From positions 868,001-932,000 of the forward strand of contig JAPDRN010000001.1 of the NCBI GenBank assembly GCA_030247855.1: DNA of 64,000 nucleotides. Direction: 5' to 3'. Source of the DNA: Knufia peltigerae (lineage: Eukaryota > Ascomycota > Eurotiomycetes > Chaetothyriales > Trichomeriaceae). Positions within the stretch are counted from its first letter, which is position 1. Every line of letters begins with the position of its first letter. This document shows, in pieces, positions 12,497 through 22,724 of this stretch. The notes under the pieces were generated by a model. It was not told the origin of the DNA. It saw only the letters and a program-made list of their open reading frames with translations, and did no database searches. The translations under genes and the position numbers were made by a program.

Positions 12497-13425
12497 GGTT
12501 GCGATGGTGTCGCGTCAAGGTTGATAGTAATGTGGTGGTGGTGGGGATAAAGGAACGAGAAGAGCGAAGGATACTCTGATCATATGATGATACAACGATA
12601 AATTATGCAGACGAGAATTGTGCTGCGCGGTGAGCGAGTGCGTGAGAGCGAACGGAGACTCCGGCTGATCTGACCCCTCGCGGTCTTTTAACTGGAATGC
12701 GGCGGCACAAGGGCTGAACAAGCGACCAAAAGAAAGTCAGGCGAGCCGGAGGGAGCAGCGCCAGGGTAGAAGTTGATTTAAAACGAGTGTCTGCGCTTAC
12801 AGGCCTAAACATGGAAGAAGACGGACTCCAACAAAACGAGCCACAGGCCGTTGAAGAAACAGCTTTAGATAACGCTGGAAGCGGCGATCGTGACGCGCAA
12901 CCTTCGTCCATTAGGGTCCAACCGCCAGTGGTTCGTGCCTCTTACCCCTGACTTCAAACCCTTGTGGTGCTTGTGTCTCTGAGACAAAACCCACGCCAAA
13001 CACGCTGAGCCGCCACCAGAATGGCAAAGTCTGGACTGCCATATTTTACTTGACGTCGATTGGCAGTGTTCCTGCCGAGCACTATTTTCATTGCTCGACA
13101 GTCCGCATGGCGCCACGAGTCTTCAACGAAATTACGACACCCAGAGATCGGTCACTTTTGGATTGCATCTAACTACGGATTTGATGATTTTTTGGCTATG
13201 TCTGCCTCCACAAACAGTGTCAATGGAAAAGACGTATTGATGAAACTTGGTATCATTCCACTCAAAATCTCGGCATTCATGAGCTTCGTCTTTCCGATAG
13301 ATTTTTCCACGCGCTGGCCTCCTACTTGCCAGATTCTTTGACCTCCTTTCAAGACTATGTTGCAAGTCGCCAGGTGACCATAATACAATGACGCCGAATT
13401 CCGCACCCCCATGCAATCGTCACGT
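12497..13425. other. Intergenic region with one small candidate ORF
   Basis: This separates the BAR gene start from the RPL2 stop. Apart from the 46-codon frame listed separately, several overlapping frames on both strands (12865-13556) are open for 80-130 codons. None has a recognisable domain, and they conflict with each other. Confidence 0.5.
12811..12951 (+). CDS. Possible small ORF or first exon, unknown
   Basis: An ATG at 12811 opens a 46-residue acidic, Gln/Glu/Asp-rich peptide beginning MEEDGLQQNE. It could be the first exon of a small divergent gene facing away from the BAR gene, but I could not find a convincing spliced continuation. Treat as tentative. Confidence 0.2.
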   Translation: MEEDGLQQNEPQAVEETALDNAGSGDRDAQPSSIRVQPPVVRASYP

Positions 13426-14300
13426 TTAGTCCTTCGTCTTCTGGGTACCACGGAGCAGACCAGTTCTTCTGGCGGCAATGAGACCAGCCTTTTGACCTTG
13501 TGCAGCGTATCTGGAGATGGTTGAGGCTTTACCAATGTGCTGATGGTTACCACCACCGTGAGGATGGTCGACGGGGTTCATGGCAACACCACGAGTCTTG
13601 GGCCAGGAGTTTCGCTTGACAGCGAACTTGTGCTTCGCGCGAGATGCCTCTGTGGGTATATTGTTAGCAATCGTGGTGTAGTGGAAATTTTTTCAGAACC
13701 ACATACTCAGCATTGGCTTGTCTGTTCGTCCACCTCCTGCAACGATACCAATCATGCCTCTGGCCGAGCTGAGAATGACCTTCTTCGCACCACTGGGCAG
13801 CTTGACACGGGTCTTGCCCTCATCTGGGTTGTGTCCAATAACGGTAACATAGTTGCCAGATGTTCGGCCCAAAGCACCGCGGTCACCGATCTTCTCTTCG
13901 ACGTTGGAGACAACCGTACCCTCGGGAACTTGACCAAGAGGCAGGACGTTACCAATGCTCAGCGATGCGTTCTTTCCGGCGTAGATGAATTGTCCAGTGT
14001 AGAGGCCTTCGTTTGCGATGAATGTCTCGGCTCGCTTCTTGAAGCTGTAAGGATCGCGGAATTCTACCTTGGCGAGAGGTGCGCCTCGGCCGGGGTCGTG
14101 GATGATATCCTTCACGATACCTCGCACATAACCATGTCTTTCACTGTAGTCGAGAGTTCGGAACTTGGCTGGGGCCTTGTTGAGGCGAGTGTGAGCGGCT
14201 GGAAATACGAGGTTAGTGAGAGATCGAATGAAGGGAAGTGCGACGACGAACTGAAAATGCTCCCACGGCCTTTTCGCTGGTTGCGGATAACTCGACCCAT
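13426..14300 (-). CDS. RPL2: 60S ribosomal protein L2 (uL2)
   Basis: Three exons: 14300-14252, 14198-13707 and 13649-13426, giving 254 residues, the same length as yeast Rpl2. The protein is nearly collinear with yeast L2 from MGRVIRNQRKG to GLLRGTQKTKD. It contains the peptidyl-transferase-proximal segment VAMNPVDHPHGGG with the conserved histidine. It is a core component of the large subunit and needed for subunit joining. The short first exon (16 codons plus one base) followed by an intron is typical of fungal ribosomal protein genes. A TCACGTGA site lies 176 bases upstream. Confidence 0.98.
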
Positions 14301-15887
14301 CCTGCGAAAGTCAGCGAGTCCAAGCGATACAGAATGCTAGACAACTTACTTTGCAACGGTGTTGTCAGGACGGGACGGCAATGAGGTCGTGGATTGAGAG
14401 TTGTACAACTGCGCACTTTCCAATTTTCCACCTGTGGGCAACAACTGCCACTTCCAACTCTTGGCATTAGCTGTGTCACGTGAATATTGCCAAGCTCAGA
14501 CTATCCTTGGCTTTTCAGCTTCTACAGACCTCCTATAGACCTCAGCCATCCGCAGCAAGACGTCAATTGTCATATCGAATTATATTAACCTTGTGACTGT
14601 CTCCGACATTCCAGAGATCGCTTCGTATTCCAATGCTTAAATGCAGTCTGTTCGGCCGCGCACGAATATTTCCCCTGTACCGGTCAGGTAAGTCAAGTGA
14701 CAAGGCTCAAAGCCTCCGAATATCCTGCATCCCACCTGATCTTTATGATTCAGAGTGTGACGTTACGCCTTGTTTCAGAGTTGAACTGGTTCTTCTGAGT
14801 ATCTTCTGATGGATGGATACATCTTTATCAATTGGGCGCTTCCCGAAAGCACGTCTATTGGCTTGGTCGATCCTGCGAATCGAATCATCAGAAAACGAAT
14901 TACCACACAACACAATCTTTCACTGCAATGAAAGAAGTGTGCGGCACAGTCACATGGGTTTCCTAAAGTTATAGCACCTAATCAGTGCTGGTAATCTGAG
15001 CTAGAGTGCTCTTCGTCAGGGTTTCCCATGCACTGCGACGGGTTTTGTCTCCGTTCAAAGGTAGGTTCACTGCATTGTGAGTGATGGATGGAACAGAAAT
15101 AAGGCGCCCAATGCTAGGTTGCAATCCTAATTACCTCAGTTGCCTTGCTTCTGATCACGAAGCGATGACTTCTACATCTGCACTGCCTCATCGAGCGTTC
15201 GCTACTGCGCTTCTGTTGGCGGCCAACCCTGGAATGGGTATCTTCATCAGCACATGATTCAGCAGCATACCTGATTTTCACAGAGATTGATGACTACGAT
15301 CATGTTTACGAATGTTCTACTCTGTGCGGAGAACCCCGCAGTACTCTCGGGTTGGAATGAGTTTGCCAGAGGCTTAAAGTGGCAGATCATGGCTATTCAT
15401 CGAATGCACCTCCGGAATCAAAGACAACCGGTGGCGCTCGAGATAAGATTTCACCTCAATGGCGATGGAACGGGACAATGATAGCAGAGCGGATGCGCAT
15501 ACGCTTGGAATGTCTGGTTGCAAGCAACAGATGTCCATGCTTGGCACAGGCGCGATTTTCGAAATGGAACACCCGCGAAGCAAGTCACGGCTTGGGAAGG
15601 TCGTTCAACTGCGACAACTTGCAATGACGTGTTGATGAGATGCATGAGTAGAGTGGCTACGGCCAGGGCTCAAGGCTTTCTACCTGCGAACTTGCCGCAG
15701 AGAATTAGGTCGAAAATACACTGCATCTGTCGAATTATCGCATAGTTCAACGCGTGACTCGCACGCGCCAAGTCAATTTAGCATTCAGGGTGTTTCCTAG
15801 ACCGCTCCTGCGTACTCTTCACCTTTGTGACTTCTATAATTCTTTCTTTCGTCCCAACAATCGCGTTACTCATCCCCTACAACCACC
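14301..15887. other. Divergent promoter region, RPL2 and WHIM-like gene
   Basis: About 1.6 kb between two divergent genes. It holds TCACGTGA at 14476-14483 and a CT-rich leader just before 15888. I looked for snoRNA or tRNA signals and saw no convincing C/D-box pair or A/B-box pair. Frames at 15287-15745 are short and unrecognised. Confidence 0.5.
14476..14483. promoter_or_regulatory. TCACGTGA palindrome upstream of RPL2
   Basis: Perfect palindrome 176 bases upstream of the RPL2 start codon, a plausible activator distance for a ribosomal protein gene. It is the same element as at 10774. Confidence 0.5.
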
Positions 15888-17844
15888 ATGGCTGACTCGG
15901 ATTCTTCCTCCCTCTCATCCGCGCCCTCTTCAGAAGATGAGGAGATGGTCCGCAAGATGTCCAAACCTGTCGGTATAAGTCGCTACTTCAAACCTACACT
16001 CAAGGCCGAGTCCCCAGAACCACCTCCCAAGCGAGCCCCTTCTCCTCCTCACGAGTACACTCTTGCCGACAATGACGCGATTGCGTTCATTGTTATGTTC
16101 ACCAGCCGCTTCCACGAAGCTTTCCCCAAATATCTCACAGCACTCGGGCCTCAGGACATTGAAAGAGGAGTTTCTGGTGAACTCCCTGATGAACTTGTGG
16201 AAAAATTACTGTGCGCATTGTTGGGGCTCGTGTTGAATAGGAAGAAAGATGTCGAGTTAGTACATCGCCAGGTTAAAGACGATTCATGCAGACAGCTCGA
16301 CTAATGTTCGTTATAGACGCGGTCACTACACAAGAGCTTTGGAAGACGCGATCTCGTCGAATCATCATCAATGGCCCACTGTGTGGAAAGGCATCAACCC
16401 AATACATGGTGGCAAGAATTTCAGGAATATGACACCAGAAGAGAGAGTACGCTCCCCAATTGCTAACACGTACAGTGTCGCTTACAGAACCCTAGTTGAA
16501 TCTGCTGAAGGCCCTCATACTATGGACATTGAATTCGTCTGAAACCGTTCAAGGTCTCATCAAAGACTCTTACAAACAGACGCGACGCGATGACGACAAA
16601 AACCAACCAAGAAGCGTGCAACCATGGTTCTCAGATCAATGGCGGCGCAAATATTGGCTGGTTGAAGGATTGGACGACTCTTATTTCCGAATCTACCGAG
16701 AAAATGATGGAAGAACTGCAAAGACAAACACCTGGTTCAGTGTTGCTGGTTCGATTCCAGAAGTGCTTACATTAGCGGATAAATTCGCCGAGGAACATAC
16801 CCAGAACTCGAAACTGAATAGCGACAAATTGAGGGCCGCAGTGCCTCGGTTTGAGGCGGGTGAAGAGGTATGATAACGATCGTCATGAAGTTTCTATCAC
16901 TGACGGGACTACAGAAGCGCAAACGTCGCGAATATCGTCTGGCTCGGAAAGCCGCCTTTGCCCGACCCGAGCCCGGATTCTCCCTCTATGAAGGACGAAC
17001 ACGAGGAAAGAGGATGCGATATACATATTCGGACGATGAATATGGTTCGGACGGATGGTCAAGTCGACCATCTAGGCGTATGTCTATGCCACCAGACAAC
17101 GGCCCCACCGTCACCGCGAGCGGAAGGCAGGTCAAGTCAAGAGTTGGCGGTATGTACGGTGAGAGCATACTTGTCGATCAACGCAGGGAACTAGATCGAG
17201 CTACCGGGGAAGGCCATTTTACGGAGACAAGTGAGGACATGCCTGCGTCTGCACCAACACGTGGAGTTCGCCAATCAAGATCGGGTCGGGTGGTGAAGGC
17301 TGTAGGCGAGCGGTATACAAATGGCGGAGATTCAGAGAGTGATGAAGCACAATCTTCGGGGAAGGAATGGAGTGGAAATGAAGATGAGCCCGACGAGTCG
17401 GAGCCCGACTTCGATGCGGAGGACGAGGATGATGATGATGATGATGACGACGACAACGACATGAGTGATGGAGCGCTAGAGCCTGATGAGATGGGTGAGG
17501 ACGACAACACACAGGAGAGTTTGGTGGTCCAATTGAGGTACAGGAAGGGCAAAGAAGGAGGCGAAGCGAATCCAGGACAAACTCCCCCTGGAGCACCGCA
17601 GGAACAGCTTGTCAATGGAAACACCATGAATGGCAGCGTGGTCTCCGCCGAAGCACTCAAGACGCTACCACAACCTACCGGAAACACAATCTCAGATACT
17701 ATCGACGTTGTTCCTCGAGCAAAGAGCGTTAACGGTGGTCAGGGAATCTCAAACGGCATTGAAAACCAGGAACAGCCCATACAGCTATCAGCTCAAACGC
17801 TTGTGCAGCAACCGGTGTCCGTACAGCCTATGGACTTGTCCTGA
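15888..17844 (+). CDS. WHIM-like putative chromatin-remodelling accessory protein
   Basis: Four exons: 15888-16255, 16317-16446, 16496-16867 and 16915-17844, giving 599 residues. The start is in a CACCATGG context. After a Ser-rich N-terminus, a helical region (about 60-220) includes FGPQDIERG-like ALGPQDIERG, then MTPEER leading into LLKALILWTLNSSETVQ. That segment resembles the WHIM1 motif of ISWI/RSF1/CECR2-type remodelling subunits. A following segment, RRKYWLVEGLDDSYFRIYRE, resembles the aromatic RYW...D.S..R/Y.F region of the same group. The C-terminal half is disordered, with basic KRKRREYRLARK, a poly-Asp tract (about 440-460) and Gln/Pro-rich sequence. A role in nucleosome remodelling is inferred from these motif resemblances only. 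Confidence 0.65.
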
Positions 17845-18591
17845 GTGTGCGGATTGAGCATGATCTGCAAAGCGTGTTTTCTGGACTCAGACATGTATCA
17901 CGAAGTTCGTGGTTATTGTGCGAGTATGGTCAATAGCAACCAGTGAGCCGCCTTGAGAAATGTTATAGCATCAAATAATAATCGGACTGTTCCAATTCCA
18001 CGAGCTCAATAGTCTCACGAACCTTTAGATCCTGAGCACCTTTACTATATCGACTATGAGTCTGTATGCCTGACCATATTAGTTGTAGCTTTTCTTTTCC
18101 TCAGCCATTCACCGCATATTTTGAGAGCAAAGAAAAGGGGCGAAGATTACATATAGGTCCCAGAATAGCTCGCCAGGTATTTTCGGTTGGTAGATAGTCG
18201 AATTCGCGAGACATCAACTCCGGGTGGTTGTAGTACAACTGCACTCCATGCTGGAGACATATTGTATGTACCGTACAGTAGGTGAATGAAAGCTCGGTAG
18301 AAAGGGCCCCGAGCAGCTACCAAACATGATTGGAGCGTTGCATGCAAGGGTCACTTAGTTGCTATTGATGCTTGTGAATTCCCCGATACAGGGGGCTTTT
18401 TTAGGCTATGCAATCGAACATGCTGTCCACTATTTTCAAAGTCTACACTGGGACGACTATGCTTGCCTCACCACGTTTGATAGTTTTGCACGCGTCATAG
18501 TACTACTTCGTAGTCTTTCTGACCGGAATTCACACTCCAGAGGCAGATCAAGCACACTGTGCGCGGTCTCCTCTGTAAGTAGTCTCTCACA
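17845..18591. other. Intergenic region, ERV46 promoter
   Basis: No gene seen. This is the 3' flank of the WHIM-like gene and the promoter of the ERV46 gene. Open frames here (18147-18347 minus, 18359-18688 plus) are unrecognised or overlap the first ERV46 exon out of frame. Confidence 0.5.
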
Positions 18592-19957
18592 ATGCCAGCC
18601 AAGTCGCGGTTCACGCGGCTTGACGCCTTCACCAAAACAGTCGAAGATGCCCGAGTACGCACCACATCGGGTGGCATTGTCACGATAGCGTCCATTGTCA
18701 TCATCATATATCTCATACTGGGTGAATGGGCAGACTACAGAAAAATCTTGGTACAACCGGAGTTGATCGTGGATAAAGGCAGAGGTATGCCGGGACATGC
18801 GTGGACACTTACCTATTCATCGCTGACATGGTGCCATTTTTACAGGAGAAAAGATGGAGATACATCTCAACATGACCTTTCCTCGAATACCTTGTGAGCT
18901 GCTTACGCTCGATGTTATGGATGTGTCCGGCGAACAACAGACTGGGGTGGTGCATGGAGTAAACAAAGTGAGGCTGTCGCCTTACAAGGAAGGCTCGAGG
19001 GTAATCGACACCACTGCTCTTGTTCTACACGAACAGGACGCAGCAACACATCTCGACCCAGACTATTGTGGCTCGTGTTATTCGGCACCTGCGCCACCGA
19101 ATGCGAAGAAGCCTGGGTGCTGCAATACCTGCGACGAGGTACGCGAAGCATATGCCGCAAACAGCTGGGCCTTTGGGCGAGGTGAGGGCGTCGAGCAGTG
19201 TGAGCGGGAGGGTTATGGTGAACGACTAGACGCTCAGAGGCAAGAGGGTTGCAGGATTGAGGGTGCCATCCGTGTCAACAAAGTGGTTGGCAATTTCCAC
19301 ATTGCACCAGGGCGCAGTTTCAGCAACGGAAACATGCACGTCCACGACCTCAACAACTACTTCGATTCACCCGTCGAGGGTGGACATACATTCACCCACG
19401 AGATACATTCGCTACGTTTCGGACCACAGCTGCCGGACGAGACAGCGGCGAAATGGAGCGATCACCACCACTCGAATCCGCTGGATGGCCACAGGCAGGA
19501 TACCGATGAGGTGGCGTACAATTTCATGTACTTCATCAAGGTGGTTTCGACGTCGTATCTGCCATTGGGCTGGGACGAGGACCGGAGCATGAAACAACAC
19601 TCAAGCTTGAGCGATCTTATCCCGTTGGGCATGCAAGGGCGCGGGGCGGGCAGCCAAGGCAGTATCGAGACACATCAGTACTCTGTTACAAGCCACAAGA
19701 GGTCACTGAGTGGAGGCTCTGATGCAGCAGAGGGTCATAAGGAACGTTTACATGCTCATGGTGGGATACCCGGCGTTTTCTTCTCATATGATATCAGTCC
19801 TATGAAAGTGATCAACCGAGAGGCCAGACCAAAGACATTTGCCAGCTTCCTGACCGGCGTCTGTGCTGTTATTGGAGGCACGTTAACTGTCGCAGCGGCC
19901 ATTGACCGAGGACTGTATGAAGGGAGCGCGAGGATAAAGAAAATGCACCAGGGTTAG
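18592..19957 (+). CDS. ERV46: COPII-vesicle cargo receptor component Erv46/ERGIC-3
   Basis: Two exons: 18592-18784 and 18846-19957, giving 434 residues. The protein cycles between ER and Golgi with Erv41 and helps to sort and retrieve cargo. It starts SRFTRLDAFTKT, followed by a transmembrane segment (about 28-45). A large luminal domain has the Cys-rich CGSCYSA...CCNTCDEV motif (about 150-185), and a second transmembrane segment (about 390-412) precedes a short cytosolic tail. Two-ended membrane topology and the Cys pattern are diagnostic. A Ser/His-rich insert (about 310-350) lies in the luminal part and looks lineage-specific. Confidence 0.93.
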
Positions 19958-20601
19958 CATGATATATGTATTGATGTATGAACTTTTTTGTCTATCTCAC
20001 AAGTGCACGTATTCTCGTATCTTCACTTCATATCCGGCCTGACCATGGAATGGTAGGTATGTCTTTGAAGGTCTCGATGATCCTGGCTTCTCCCACACAT
20101 TCATAGCGAAGCAATTCTTAAGCATTACGTTCCCACCTGGGCCAGCAGCGAAGAACGTTGAAATCTCCTACCTAGCACTTCTTTGAGCTGTCAGCTAACA
20201 TCCACATCACAATGGGAGAGAGAATAAATCAAAAGAGTAGAAATATCAGTAAAACCATTCTAAGCACCGACGTCAGGACACAATTCCAGGATAGAAAAGG
20301 CATTTGACGATACACTCTTCCAACTGCAGGATGTGTTACATTCCACGACATCCTTTTCCGGCTCTTCCTAATGCCATAAGGTTTCGTTTGTTCATCACGC
20401 AAAGGCCACAGGCCCAAGGCAAAAGCGTGTTCATGATGGGAAGAGAGTAGTTAGCTTACCAGATTCTCGCCCTAGAGTGAAAGGTGCCAGATTTGCGGCG
20501 GGTCGGAGAGGACTTTGGTCCTTGAGTGGGTAGAAACGTTGGTTCTCATTTATGTCATGGTGCTATATTCCGACACCAACGATAGACGCGGTCACTTGCG
20601 G
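19958..20601. other. Intergenic region, nothing recognised
   Basis: This contains the 3' flank of ERV46 and the end of the uncertain minus-strand gene. No frame of note. Confidence 0.5.
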
Positions 20602-21198
20602 TCAAGGTGGAAGCTGTAGAGAAATTGCATCAAACAGTAACAAAATAAAACGATAGGGACGCTTTTTCCTCCTTGGAAAAATATCGAGCCAAGCCATTAT
20701 CGGACTAGCTTGGAAGGTCAATATTCTCCCAGGTTCGAGAGCGTCTTTACCGTGCGTCCCACCTTTCATAGCACTAAATATCGCAGCAGTGAAGATCACC
20801 AGTCGATGTGTGCAGTACTATGCGAAAAAGAAATGCTTCACTTATTGGATGAACAAAAGCTGAGCGATGATAAAAGTGGAAGTGGAATCTGTGCGGCCGT
20901 CGACGGATGTTCGGAGGCCCGCTGATACGCCTGACTTACCTAATCCCACGCAACTCGGCTAAGGGCATGAATTGATCCAAAACGATCTGCCTCGACCGCC
21001 TACTGGTTCTTCGAGGCTCTGATGCCGTGGTTTCATCGTCTGGCTCATGATCGTCCAAGGCGTCAGAATGCTTTACGCATATCCGGATGTTCTGGAAACC
21101 CGGTGGAATTGCGCCCTCATGCTGCTGTTGTTCTTCTTCTTCCAACGCGGTTCTCTGTTGAAGCAAGATCTTGACTTGTGATAGATCACTGCTACATG
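20602..21198 (-). CDS. Unknown two-exon gene, 5' end unresolved
   Basis: An open frame runs from about 21198 to a perfect GTAAGT donor at 20939. It continues after a TATTTAG acceptor at 20774 into an exon 20773-20602 with no frame break. The joined product is about 144 residues. It includes an acidic Glu/Gln run, the stretch IPPGFQNIRI and a basic SRRSRQ patch; the second exon contains GGTHGKDALEPGR. No ATG is available: the only nearby one (about 21227) runs into TAG in another frame. A first exon would have to lie further up, overlapping the divergent dehydrogenase gene. I do not recognise the family; a pseudogene is possible. Confidence 0.35.
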
Positions 21199-21251
21199 TC
21201 AGGTTTTGAAGGCATTATTCTTATAAGACTTCAAGATTTAAGAATCTCCAG

Positions 21252-22331
21252 ATGCCCGAACTCGACGACGCATCGGCTCTGAGAGACAAGACGGTGATCA
21301 TCACCGGTAAGTTTGAGCCTGTAACCCGATTGATGATGAGATGAAGCCTAACATAGACTGCAGGAGGGGCTTCTGGGCTCGGACTAGCAACTGCTACGCA
21401 CTTCGCTCGAGCCGGTGCATATGTGACCATCGCCGACATTCAAGATGCCCCTGGCGAGCATATCACGCACGCTCTTCGACTCGAAGGCTGCCATGTTTCT
21501 TACACACATTGTGATGTAACGGATTGGCTGTCTAGCGTTTTGGCATTCAAGCACGCAGCTTCGTTTGGGCCGAGCAAAACACTCCATGTTGCCGGCCTGT
21601 TTGCCGGAGTCGAAGGTGATCGAGAAAGTTTGGTGGACCAAGTGCTCGCGGCACCCGCACCATCCTTAAGTCCAGGCGATATACCAACGAGACCTCGAGG
21701 CAGCGCGATCCGAGTTGACTTAGGGGGAGTGTACAAGAGCTCTTGGTTAGCCCTGTACTACATGCGTCTTCGTTCGAAGGTCCCATCAGCAGAGTCATTC
21801 TCCAAGTCACTTATCCTCGTATCTTCTCTCGCCGGATACTCTGATATGCCTGGAAATACAGACTACAATGCTGCAAAATGTAAGTCAAAAAGCTTTGCCC
21901 AACCTCACGTTCAGCATGGAGCTTGTCAACTACTGTTACAGCACTATCAACAATGCAAGCGGTCGCTAACACTAGGCATAGTTGGTGTTCGGGGAATCTT
22001 TCGAGGGCTTAGGCACACCACATCCTCCATGAATGTGCGAGTCAACCTTGTAGCACCTTTCTGGATTGATACACCCCTGGTGCATACCAAACTTGTCGAG
22101 ATGGCATCCTTGGGCATAACACCTGGAAGTGGATTCTCATTTGCTAGTGTGAACGATTGTGTGAATGTGGCGACAACATTCGCTACTGACGCCACTATCA
22201 GTGGGCGAGCCTACGCAGTTGTTCCTGAAGGGTTTGTGGACATTGACGATGAGGAAAGCAGCGGTTGGGCCGGGGAGATTTTGAAGGAAGAGTGGAAAAA
22301 AAGAACCAGAACGAGTGAGAGGGAGCTCTAG
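21252..22331 (+). CDS. Short-chain dehydrogenase/reductase (SDR)
   Basis: Three exons: 21252-21306, 21364-21879 and 21982-22331, giving 306 residues. The Rossmann NAD(P)-binding motif is VIITGGASGLG (about 15-25). Asp in VTIADIQ after the second strand suggests NAD preference. The catalytic Ser is in LVSSLAGY and the Tyr/Lys pair is in YNAAK, split across the second intron. The pattern resembles fungal relatives of 15-hydroxyprostaglandin dehydrogenase. The substrate is unknown and no pathway genes flank it. Confidence 0.85.
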
Positions 22332-22724
22332 AAGGCGATATATAGGTGGGTTATCTTTGTTGGGCGGTCAGTATCAAAGAGTTATATATTCACAAGAGGC
22401 ATTGAGAAGGTTATTCCTAAATTGCCGATCGTGCCGTCGTTCACTGAACATGCGGCCTGTGGCGCCACCTAGAACACCTGGACTCCTCAGGGTCATTAAA
22501 GCGGCAGGAATATTTGTGACCGCAGACATGTCTCGGGGAGTGAGACGTGACAGATACTCGCCCACTATTCAAGGCCGATCAAAGTTCTGAGTCGAGTAGT
22601 TTCGTGCCGGAGTGTCTTCTGATTTGTGTTCCTGTCTCTGACTTTGCATCCCTGCTGGATATGAGCGATCGGAATCTATGCTGTGAAAAGCGGTGCAACT
22701 TGGGGTTCAAGACACGCAGTCCAC
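22332..22724. other. Promoter region of VPS53
   Basis: 393 bases between the dehydrogenase stop and the VPS53 start. No gene or clear element seen. Confidence 0.5.

Noticed and set aside
12865..13556. Overlapping 80-127-codon frames upstream of RPL2
   Set aside because: They conflict on both strands and lack domains or start contexts; part is the RPL2 3' end read in another frame.
16738..16755. tRNA B-box-like GGTTCGATTCCAG
   Set aside because: It lies inside a coding exon of the WHIM-like gene, and there is no matching A box or cloverleaf.
17178..17687. 169-codon minus-strand frame opposite the WHIM-like gene
   Set aside because: It is the complement of the Asp-codon run (poly-Ser) and low-complexity tail.
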